From NCBI RefSeq assembly GCF_023229105.1, contig NZ_JALNZY010000065.1:1-11381 (forward strand): DNA of 11,381 nt. The letters run 5' to 3'. This stretch comes from Sulfurimonas sp. (GTDB lineage: Bacteria > Campylobacterota > Campylobacteria > Campylobacterales > Sulfurimonadaceae). The position numbers and the translations under genes were made by a program. The notes below the pieces were generated by a model that saw only the letters and a list, made by a program, of their open reading frames with translations, was not told the DNA's origin and ran no database searches. Shown one piece after another: positions 1 through 5,969 of this stretch. The number at the start of each line of letters is the position of its first letter. Position 1 is the stretch's first letter.

Positions 1-1507
1 ACATCTTAGCTAATATATCTCTTGTCTTGTCAAACTCATCTTTATCAGCCCATGCATTACGAGGGTTTAATATCTCAGGGTTTATATCACCGAGAGTCTT
101 TGGAACATGTAATCCAAATGTCTTTATAACATCAAACTTGCTACTCTTGATGCTTCCGTCTAAAATAGCATTGATACATGCACGAGTATCTTTGATGCTC
201 ATTCTATGCCCTACACCGTAAGCTCCACCTGTCCAACCTGTGTTTACAAGGTAAACATGTACATCATGTTTGTCTATTTTTTCGCCTAAAAGTTTTGCAT
301 AAACCGTTGGATGAAGTGGCAAGAATGCTTCCCCAAAACAAGAGCTAAATGTAGCAACTGGTTCAGTAATACCGCGTTCAGTTCCTGCAACTTTAGCAGT
401 ATAACCGCTTAAAAAATAGTACATTGCTTGTTCACGAGTAAGTTTTGAGACGGGAGGGAGAACGCCAAAAGCGTCTGCAGTTAAGAAAATTATGTTTTCA
501 GGGTGTCCTGCAGTTAGAGAAGGTTCGTGATTTTCAATGTGTTCTATCGGGTAAGAGACGCGGGTGTTTTCTGTTTTACTGGCATCTTCGTAATTGACTT
601 CGCCCTCACCGTACATGACGACGTTTTCAAGCAGAGCACCAGGTCTAATGGCGTTGTAAATCTCCGGCTCACTCTTGGCATCAAGATTTATAACCTTGGC
701 GTAACAGCCGCCTTCAAAGTTAAATACACCGTCGTTATCCCAGCCATGCTCATCATCACCTATAAGTCTTCTATGAGGATCTGTAGAGAGCGTAGTTTTC
801 CCCGTTCCACTAAGTCCAAAGAAAAGTGCCGTATCGCCACGTTCTCCGACATTTGCAGAGCAATGCATAGAAAGTTTTCCATCAAGAGGAAGCCAGTAGT
901 TCATCATTGAAAAAATTCCTTTTTTCAACTCTCCCCCATACCATGTTCCACCGATTATTGCTAAATTATTTTCAATATCAAAAAGTACAAAAACTTCTGA
1001 ATTTAAACCATGCTCTTTCCATTTTTCATTAACTGCTTTACATGCATTTAACACTGTAAATTGCGGCTTAAAAACTTCAAGTTCAGCTTTAGTTGGGCGA
1101 ATAAACATATTTTTTACAAAGTGAGATTGCCATGCTATCTCAGTTATAAAGCGTATTGATTTTTTTGAAGCTTCACTAGCACCGCTGTAAACGTCTGTTA
1201 CGTACAAGTCTTTGCCTGAGAGTTGCTCTCTTGAGAGATCTAAAAGTTCATTAAAAATTTCTTCACTTATTTTTTGATTTACATCGCCCCATGCAATATA
1301 TTGATTTGAGGGATAACGATCTACAAAATATTTGTCTTTTGGACTGCGACCTGTAAATATACCTGTATCTACAGCTGTTGCACCTTTTTTTGTAACTACA
1401 CTCTCTTTATTTTCTAATTCATGATGAATCAGTTCATCATAACTAAGATTATGATAAATTTTTCCAACGCTCTTTAAACCTATATCTTCTAACTCAGTTA
1501 AGTTCAT
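1..1507 (-). CDS. pckA: Phosphoenolpyruvate carboxykinase (ATP), C-terminus cut by the window edge
   Basis: Cytosolic enzyme converting oxaloacetate and ATP to PEP, CO2 and ADP, the entry to gluconeogenesis. I translated 502 codons from the ATG at 1507; the frame stays open to base 2, so roughly the last 20 residues lie off the left edge, judged from the 540-residue E. coli enzyme. Family residues are all present: R54 in RSPKDKY, Y190 and K196 in YGGELKKG, H215 in SMHCSA, the kinase-1a loop GLSGTGKTT at 231-239 (K237), the metal-binding GDDEHGW at 250-256 (D252), and R316 in ENTRVSYP. Apart from the N-terminus these sit at a constant offset of 17 from E. coli numbering, so no internal indel is indicated. 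The start is supported by TAAGG at 1514-1518, 6 bases upstream. It is divergent from the tRNA-Val gene. In an autotroph or organic-acid user it would work with the biotin carboxylase at 2821 to move pyruvate to PEP. Confidence 0.98.
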   Translation of the reverse strand, partial: MNLTELEDIGLKSVGKIYHNLSYDELIHHELENKESVVTKKGATAVDTGIFTGRSPKDKYFVDRYPSNQYIAWGDVNQKISEEIFNELLDLSREQLSGKDLYVTDVYSGASEASKKSIRFITEIAWQSHFVKNMFIRPTKAELEVFKPQFTVLNACKAVNEKWKEHGLNSEVFVLFDIENNLAIIGGTWYGGELKKGIFSMMNYWLPLDGKLSMHCSANVGERGDTALFFGLSGTGKTTLSTDPHRRLIGDDEHGWDNDGVFNFEGGCYAKVINLDAKSEPEIYNAIRPGALLENVVMYGEGEVNYEDASKTENTRVSYPIEHIENHEPSLTAGHPENIIFLTADAFGVLPPVSKLTREQAMYYFLSGYTAKVAGTERGITEPVATFSSCFGEAFLPLHPTVYAKLLGEKIDKHDVHVYLVNTGWTGGAYGVGHRMSIKDTRACINAILDGSIKSSKFDVIKTFGLHVPKTLGDINPEILNPRNAWADKDEFDKTRDILAKM

Positions 1508-1542
1508 AACTTGCCTTATGGTACTTTTTAATTATGAGTCGA

Positions 1543-1548
1543 ATTATA
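1543..1548 (-). promoter_or_regulatory. Predicted -10 box of pckA
   Basis: Minus-strand reading gives a perfect TATAAT, with AT- and T-rich sequence upstream and no convincing -35, the usual look of sigma-70 promoters in Campylobacterota. Transcription would start near 1536, giving a leader of about 30 bases that includes the TAAGG ribosome site at 1514-1518. Confidence 0.6.
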
Positions 1549-1648
1549 CACTTAATAAACATAAATTAAAAGTAAATTTCTCGTGTCGATTATATTTTAA
1601 ACAACTTTTTTAATGGGTCAAATAAAAAAATTTACTTTAAGAATTTTT

Positions 1649-1657
1649 TGCTAAAAT
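1649..1657 (+). promoter_or_regulatory. Predicted extended -10 promoter of tRNA-Val
   Basis: The sequence TGCTAAAAT after a run of six T is an extended -10 (TG, one base, TAAAAT). The last -10 base is 9 bases before the mature tRNA 5' end, so the precursor would carry only a few leader bases for RNase P. It is about 100 bases from the pckA promoter and faces away from it. Confidence 0.6.
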
Positions 1658-1666
1658 TACGCTCTT

Positions 1667-1742
1667 GCTCGCATAACTCAGTTGGTAGAGTGTTACCTCG
1701 ACAAGGTAAAAGTCACTGGTTCGAGTCCAGTTGTGAGCACCA
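1667..1742 (+). tRNA. tRNA-Val(GAC), CCA encoded
   Basis: All four arms fold. The acceptor stem GCTCGCA/TGTGAGC has one G-T pair, the D arm is ACTC/GAGT with an 8-base loop holding GG, the anticodon stem is TTACC/GGTAA, the variable loop has 5 bases, and the T arm is ACTGG/CCAGT with loop TTCGAGT. Discriminator A73 and a genomic CCA end it at 1742, 76 bases in all. The seven-base anticodon loop is TCGACAA, placing anticodon GAC at 1700-1702, which reads GUC and GUU valine codons. Position 33 is C instead of the nearly universal U, and bases 32 and 38 could pair as T-A. No obvious terminator hairpin follows in 1743-1816. Confidence 0.95.
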
Positions 1743-1816
1743 CTACTTCTTACTACATTAATTCTCATACCAAGTACAATTTTACCTAAAGTTAACTAGC
1801 CAATTTTCTTAGCTAT

Positions 1817-2692
1817 TTAGAACTTTATAGATAGATAAAAACTTATATCAAACTCATTGTCATCGGATAGATAGTTGTTTTTTCTGTAAATCACATAAGG
1901 TGGTTTTGTAGTGGTTTCATACTCGCTCTTTGGAAGCCATTCATGGTATGCCCACTGCATAAATTTTAGCATATCTCCTTGTTTTGCTACTAAATCAAAC
2001 TTTGCATAAATCCCGTCAGAAATATTAAACTTTGGCAATCTGTCGCTCTTTACTTTTGCTTTAGCATCTACAGCTATGCAGGCGACATATTGACACTCAT
2101 CAAGCGGGGTGATAGTCGGGTTATCATGAAAAAGTGCAATATGTCTAAACTCTGTTACATTATTGCTAAAAGCCCATGTTTGAAGCTTTTGCCAAGTTTG
2201 TTTTATCTCTGCATTATATCCGCTGTGTCTTATATAGTAGCTCTGTATAAGGGGCATTTTTACAATACTCGGCTCTATATGGTCAAACTTTGCAGTCGAT
2301 TTTTTGGCTTTTGGCGACTGCTCTATAATTTGCTGCGAATAGCTCTTATATCCGCCTACCCTCCACTCTTTTGGCGTCATCCCAAAGCGCTCTTTAAAAA
2401 CACGCAAAAATGATGTTTGTGAACTGTAACCACAGATATTTGCCACTTGAGTAATTGTTGAGTACCTATTTGTCAAAAGCAGATTTGAAGCTTTTTGAAG
2501 TCTAATGGATTTTATGCTCTCATAGATATTTTTTGAAAATATATCTTTAAACACTCTATGCATATGAAATTTGCTTATCTTTAAATCTTCACTCAGCTCC
2601 TGCATCTCTATTTTTGTATCTATATGTGTGTAGATATAGTACATAATATCGTTTGCAATTTGGACTCTTTTTTGAAGTATTTCTTTTTTCAT
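1817..2692 (-). CDS. AraC-family transcriptional regulator with GyrI-like effector-binding domain
   Basis: Predicted cytosolic DNA-binding protein of 291 residues counted from the ATG at 2692. Residues ~18-112 form the AraC-type double helix-turn-helix; the second helix pair carries the family signature near VANICGYSSQTSFLRVFK and FGMTPKEWR. A basic linker at ~125-136 joins it to a GyrI/Rob-type ligand-binding domain at ~138-290, recognisable by FHDNP followed by a central Y/V-rich strand and the C-terminal FDISFYLSIKF strand. DNA-binding first and GyrI domain last is the layout of Rob and many drug- or metabolite-sensing regulators; the ligand cannot be read from the sequence. The frame stays open to a TTG at 2731, but that start has no ribosome site and its extra codons overlap the predicted promoter, so I prefer the ATG. 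It is divergent from the biotin carboxylase gene, a possible but unproven target. Confidence 0.93.
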   Translation of the reverse strand: MKKEILQKRVQIANDIMYYIYTHIDTKIEMQELSEDLKISKFHMHRVFKDIFSKNIYESIKSIRLQKASNLLLTNRYSTITQVANICGYSSQTSFLRVFKERFGMTPKEWRVGGYKSYSQQIIEQSPKAKKSTAKFDHIEPSIVKMPLIQSYYIRHSGYNAEIKQTWQKLQTWAFSNNVTEFRHIALFHDNPTITPLDECQYVACIAVDAKAKVKSDRLPKFNISDGIYAKFDLVAKQGDMLKFMQWAYHEWLPKSEYETTTKPPYVIYRKNNYLSDDNEFDISFYLSIKF

Positions 2693-2699
2693 GGTTATT

Positions 2700-2708
2700 A
2701 TTGTAGCA
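2700..2708 (-). promoter_or_regulatory. Predicted extended -10 of the AraC regulator, leaderless spacing
   Basis: Minus-strand reading gives TGCTACAAT, an extended -10, with only 7 bases (2693-2699) before the ATG at 2692. Transcription would start at or within a base or two of the start codon. No Shine-Dalgarno sequence precedes the ATG, which agrees with a leaderless message. Confidence 0.5.
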
Positions 2709-2782
2709 AAAATAAAATAGTATTTAAGCAAAAACAGATAGTTTATTGCGCATAGATTGTGAAGAAATAATTTTTAAAAAGC

Positions 2783-2814
2783 TATAAAATTTCAGCAAAA
2801 TTATCCGCAAGGTG
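2783..2814 (+). promoter_or_regulatory. Predicted promoter and ribosome site of the biotin carboxylase gene
   Basis: TATAAA at 2783-2788 (context GCTATAAAAT) follows an AT-rich tract and would start transcription near 2796. AAGGTG at 2809-2814 lies 6 bases before the ATG at 2821 and fixes that start. Confidence 0.6.
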
Positions 2815-2820
2815 TAAAAG

Positions 2821-4272
2821 ATGAAAAAAATCTCTAAAATACTAGTTGCAAACAGAGGCGAAATAGCTCTAAGAATCATTAGGGCTTGTAAAGAGTTGGA
2901 TATAAAAAGTGTGGCGATTTTTTCTGAGGTTGACGTTGAGGGTATTTGGGTAAAAAAAGCAGATGAGTGCTACCCGATAACAGGAGATGCGCTTCAAGCA
3001 TATCTTGACTATGACAGAATTATAACTTTAGCACTTAAAGCGGGTTGTGACGCTATTCATCCCGGGTATGGATTTTTATCTGAAAATGCGGAGTTTGCAC
3101 AATCATGTGAAGATAGAGGAGTTATTTTCATAGGTCCAAAACCTGCTCACATTGCACTCTTTGGCGATAAGATGGCTTCAAAAGTCGCTATGAGAGAGAT
3201 AGGCGTTCCTGTTTTAGAGGGAACTGATGAGCCGATAGTCGATAAAATAGAAGGCGGAAAAATCGCTGCAAAAATTGGTTTTCCCATTATCATCAAAGCG
3301 GCATTTGGCGGAGGTGGGCGAGGCATGAGAATAGTAAAGAGTGCAAAACTCTTTGATGAGATGTTTGACTCTGCAACAAACGAGGCTAAAAAGTATTTTG
3401 GCAAAGGCGATGTTTTTATTGAAAAATATGTTGAAAATCCAAGACACATTGAAATCCAAATAGTAGCGGACAAATATGGAAATGTTGTGCATTTGGGCGA
3501 GAGAGACTGCTCTATCCAGAGAAGACATCAAAAAGTAATCGAAATTGCACCCTCGCCTAGACTGAAGCCCGAAGCAAGAAAAGAGTTATATAGAATCTCT
3601 ACAAAAGCGATGCTAAAACTAGGCTATGAGAGTGTCGGAACAGTGGAATATCTACTTGATGAGAACGACAACATATACTTTATAGAGATGAACACAAGAG
3701 TTCAAGTTGAGCATCCCGTGACTGAAATTATCTCAGGGATTGATATTATCCAGCGAATGATAGAGATTGCAGAGGGCGATAAACTCAAATATCTTCAAGA
3801 GGAGATAAATTTCAGAGGCTATGCGATAGAGTTTAGAATAAACGCAGAAAATCCTCAAAACAACTTTATGCCCTCAATAGGCACAATTACAAACTACATA
3901 ACTCCTGGAGGTCCGGGGGTAAGACTCGACTCAAGCGTTTATACCGGCTACACAATCCCGCCAAATTATGATTCGATGGTAGGAAAACTCATAGTTTGGG
4001 CACTTGACTGGGAGGGTGCGGTCAAAAAAGCATCAAGAGCGTTGGATGAGTTTTACATAGACGGCGTTATTACAAACCTCTCACTTCATAGAGAAATCGT
4101 AAAAGATGCGGATTTTATTGCAGGAAATCTAAACACTAGCTATCTTGACAAAAAGATGGAACTCTTTAATCTAAAAGCTACAAAATCAATAGCAGACGAA
4201 GAGAAAAAGACATCATTTATAGCGAACTTGATAAACAAAATCAAGGAGCATAAACTAACTATAAGACACTAA
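2821..4272 (+). CDS. pycA: Biotin carboxylase, probably pyruvate carboxylase subunit A
   Basis: ATP-grasp enzyme that carboxylates a biotinyl partner using bicarbonate and ATP. The 483 residues hold an N-terminal domain (KILVANRGEIALRI, 7-20), the HPGYGFLSEN block (80-89), the glycine-rich ATP loop AFGGGGRGM (161-169), and active-site residues at the positions known from E. coli AccC: K117, K159, H209, K238, E276, E289, N291, R293 and R339. AccC is ~450 residues; the longer C-terminus here (LNTSYLDKK, ~437-445, plus a charged tail) is typical of the two-subunit pyruvate carboxylase A chain of archaea and Campylobacterota, and of 2-oxoglutarate carboxylase small subunits. No biotin-carrier or carboxyltransferase gene is adjacent, so the acceptor (pyruvate, 2-oxoglutarate or acetyl-CoA) is inferred. 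The nearby pckA favours oxaloacetate supply. Biotin carboxylase is certain; the pycA assignment is about 65 percent. Confidence 0.92.
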   Translation: MKKISKILVANRGEIALRIIRACKELDIKSVAIFSEVDVEGIWVKKADECYPITGDALQAYLDYDRIITLALKAGCDAIHPGYGFLSENAEFAQSCEDRGVIFIGPKPAHIALFGDKMASKVAMREIGVPVLEGTDEPIVDKIEGGKIAAKIGFPIIIKAAFGGGGRGMRIVKSAKLFDEMFDSATNEAKKYFGKGDVFIEKYVENPRHIEIQIVADKYGNVVHLGERDCSIQRRHQKVIEIAPSPRLKPEARKELYRISTKAMLKLGYESVGTVEYLLDENDNIYFIEMNTRVQVEHPVTEIISGIDIIQRMIEIAEGDKLKYLQEEINFRGYAIEFRINAENPQNNFMPSIGTITNYITPGGPGVRLDSSVYTGYTIPPNYDSMVGKLIVWALDWEGAVKKASRALDEFYIDGVITNLSLHREIVKDADFIAGNLNTSYLDKKMELFNLKATKSIADEEKKTSFIANLINKIKEHKLTIRH

Positions 4273-4340
4273 GTGATTTATAAATAAGAGGTCGGTTTAC
4301 ACAGTTTCTTTTCCAATCTCTCTCTTTTTTATATTTTGTT

Positions 4341-4349
4341 TGTTACAAT
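4341..4349 (+). promoter_or_regulatory. Predicted extended -10 upstream of the DUF488 gene
   Basis: TGTTACAAT is an extended -10 preceded by T-rich sequence; a second TACAAT lies at 4369-4374, so there may be two start sites. A strong ribosome site AAGGAG at 4392-4397 is 6 bases from the ATG at 4404. The 131-base gap after pycA shows no clear terminator stem-loop; only a 5-base AGGTC/GACCT inverted pair was found. Confidence 0.55.
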
Positions 4350-4403
4350 TATCAGAGACCTATTTTTCTACAATAAAAGTGAGACATAATTAAGGAGAAT
4401 GAG

Positions 4404-4763
4404 ATGACTATTTTGATTAAACGCGCTTATGAAACTTCAAAAAAAGATGACGGGTTTAGAATTCTTGTTGATAGAATCTGGCCAAGAGGAGTAACCAAGG
4501 AGGCTGCAAATATAGATCTTTGGTTCAAAGATATTTCGCCTAGTACACTTCTAAGAAAATGGTTCTCTCATGACCCTTTAAAATGGGATAAATTTAAAGA
4601 GCGTTATATAGAGGAGCTTGATAATAATCCTGAAATAGTAGAAGAGTTTATAAACCTACTACAACAACATAAAAGAGTCACACTCGTCTATGGGGCAAAA
4701 GATACAGAGCATTCTCAAGCACCCATACTTAAAGAGTATATGGAAAAGAAACTCAAAGAGTAG
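4404..4763 (+). CDS. DUF488 family protein, YeaO-like
   Basis: Small soluble protein of 119 residues, full length against E. coli YeaO (115). Conserved features of the family are visible: the VDRIWPRGV block at 22-30 (R24, W26, P27, R28, G29), SPSTLLRKWF at 45-54, and the C-terminal VYGAKDTEHSQA at 95-106. There is no signal peptide or membrane segment. The biochemical function of DUF488 proteins is not established, so none is given. The start is fixed by the AAGGAG ribosome site and the gene has its own predicted promoter. Its last 11 bases overlap the 3' end of the convergent flavoprotein gene, so the two transcripts must be complementary at their ends. There is no evident functional tie to either neighbour. 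Confidence 0.93.
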   Translation: MTILIKRAYETSKKDDGFRILVDRIWPRGVTKEAANIDLWFKDISPSTLLRKWFSHDPLKWDKFKERYIEELDNNPEIVEEFINLLQQHKRVTLVYGAKDTEHSQAPILKEYMEKKLKE

Positions 4764-5907
4764 CGTCGTTTATACCTTTTGCGCAGACATAGCCGCTGCT
4801 AAAAGCCCACTGGAAGTTATACCCGCCAAGTTCTCCCGTTGCATCGACTACTTCGCCTATAAAGTATAAATCTTTTACGTCCAAAACTTCCATGCTGTAT
4901 GGGTTTAACTCTTCGCTCAAGACTCCGCCACGGCACACTTCGGCTTTACTAAAACCGAAATTTCCAGCAGGTGCAAACTCATAGTTATGTATCTTTTGTA
5001 ACTTTTGCTTCATATCTGAAGAGATTTTTTTACACTCCACATCTTCTAGATCCAAAGCTTCCAAAAGAGCTTTTGAGAGTCTTTTTGGAAGTGGAATTAC
5101 GGAACTTAGAAGTTTTTTACTCCCTTTTATAAGCTTTAAAATATCGTTATCTGGTAAAAAATCTATCGCTATGTTTCCCTTTTGCCAATAAAGGGATGCA
5201 GACAAAACAGCTGGTCCGCTTATGCCTTTGTGTGCAAAAAGAAGCTCCTCTTTTAAAACTCTCTCGCCAACTTTTATACTCACAAAGCAGCTAAGTCCGC
5301 TAAGCTCCTTCATCCAAAACTGCTCTTTTTGAAGACTAAGCCCCACAAGAGCAGGAGTAAACTCTTTTGTCTTTATGTTAAAACTCTTTGCGATTTCGAG
5401 TCCAATATCGCTTGCACCGAGATTTTTATAACTTTTACCGCCCGTTGCAACAACTACTCTTTTAGCTCTTAAGAGTTCGGTTTGGGTTTTTATCTCAAAG
5501 ATATTACCCTCTTTTTTTACCCACAAAATATCGTTATTTAAGTGCATATCCACATGTTTGGTAGCTTTCTTTAAAATCTTAATAATCTCCTCGGATGACT
5601 CCTTGCAGAAGTAGTAACGATTTTTACGAATTACTGGCTCAACGCCATTTGCATGAAGATAATTAAGCAAATCATCTCTTGAGAAACTCTCAAACACATT
5701 AAATATAAACTCTTTGTCGCCGTCGTAATTATCTCTACTTAAGTGCACGTTTGTTATGTTGCATTTTCCGCCACCGGATATCTTTAGTTTTTGGGCTATT
5801 TTGCTATTGCCCTCCACCAGAGCAACACTAAGTCTTCTTTTTAAATTTGAAGCGCACATAAGTCCGCTGGCACCAGCTCCAAGTATTAAAACATCATATA
5901 TTTTCAT
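4753..5907 (-). CDS. rdsA: HI0933/YhiN-family FAD-dependent oxidoreductase, candidate 23S rRNA dihydrouridine synthase
   Basis: Flavoprotein of 384 residues from the ATG at 5907. The N-terminal Rossmann loop GAGASG (10-15) binds the FAD ADP part; SGGGKCNITN (44-53) is the family signature; LLFAHKGISGPAVL marks the middle domain; and the C-terminal GEVVDATGELGGYNFQWA closes the FAD fold. No signal peptide is seen. The family has been annotated vaguely (BaiN, NAD(P)/FAD-dependent oxidoreductase), but I recall that E. coli YhiN was reported as RdsA, making dihydrouridine at 23S rRNA position 2449. The divergent rimO and tilS also modify translation components, which fits that role; activity here is inferred. 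The frame is open to 6009, but those codons overlap the predicted rimO promoter and gene start, and the FAD fold begins right after the ATG. It overlaps the DUF488 gene tail-to-tail by 11 bases. Family certain, function less so. Confidence 0.9.
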   Translation of the reverse strand: MKIYDVLILGAGASGLMCASNLKRRLSVALVEGNSKIAQKLKISGGGKCNITNVHLSRDNYDGDKEFIFNVFESFSRDDLLNYLHANGVEPVIRKNRYYFCKESSEEIIKILKKATKHVDMHLNNDILWVKKEGNIFEIKTQTELLRAKRVVVATGGKSYKNLGASDIGLEIAKSFNIKTKEFTPALVGLSLQKEQFWMKELSGLSCFVSIKVGERVLKEELLFAHKGISGPAVLSASLYWQKGNIAIDFLPDNDILKLIKGSKKLLSSVIPLPKRLSKALLEALDLEDVECKKISSDMKQKLQKIHNYEFAPAGNFGFSKAEVCRGGVLSEELNPYSMEVLDVKDLYFIGEVVDATGELGGYNFQWAFSSGYVCAKGINDATL

Positions 5908-5913
5908 GACAAA

Positions 5914-5919
5914 ATTATA
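5914..5919 (-). promoter_or_regulatory. Predicted -10 box of the YhiN-family gene, leaderless spacing
   Basis: Minus-strand reading gives a perfect TATAAT whose last base is 6 bases before the ATG at 5907, so transcription would begin at the start codon. The AAAGGAGG at 5927-5934 (minus strand) is 19 bases from the ATG and would lie upstream of the transcript start, so it cannot act as its ribosome site. Confidence 0.5.
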
Positions 5920-5937
5920 CTTTATGCCTCCTTTAGT

Positions 5938-5943
5938 TATAAT
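5938..5943 (+). promoter_or_regulatory. Predicted -10 box of rimO-tilS
   Basis: A perfect TATAAT, giving a start near 5950 and a leader of about 20 bases. It is only 18 bases from the opposing -10 of the YhiN-family gene, so each polymerase footprint would cover the other promoter. A weak AGTGGA at 5960-5965 lies 4 bases before the ATG at 5970. Confidence 0.6.
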
Positions 5944-5969
5944 ACGAAAAATATTTAAAAGTGGAATTA

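Noticed and set aside
527..910. 127-codon open frame on the plus strand
   Set aside because: It lies fully within pckA in the opposite direction, where every catalytic residue of PckA is conserved; a shadow frame. The same applies to 27-221.
1797..1815. Possible terminator hairpin after the tRNA (TAGC/GCTA)
   Set aside because: Only four pairs with an 11-base loop and no T-run; too weak.
2090..2413. Plus-strand open frame opposite the AraC regulator
   Set aside because: No ribosome site and no family features; the minus strand encodes clear HTH and GyrI domains here.
3147..3531. Two minus-strand open frames inside the biotin carboxylase gene
   Set aside because: Complementary to the ATP-grasp core; low-complexity translation produced by the glycine-rich loop codons.
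2821..4272. Calling this gene accC outright
   Set aside because: It is longer than usual AccC and has the PycA-like C-terminus; accB is not adjacent. Kept as the second choice.
4290..4360. AGGTC/GACCT inverted pair in the gap before the DUF488 gene as an operator
   Set aside because: Five bases each, far apart; expected by chance in a gap of this size.
5927..5934. AAAGGAGG on the minus strand as ribosome site for the YhiN-family gene
   Set aside because: It is 19 bases from the ATG, and no start codon in any frame sits at a workable distance; likely chance.
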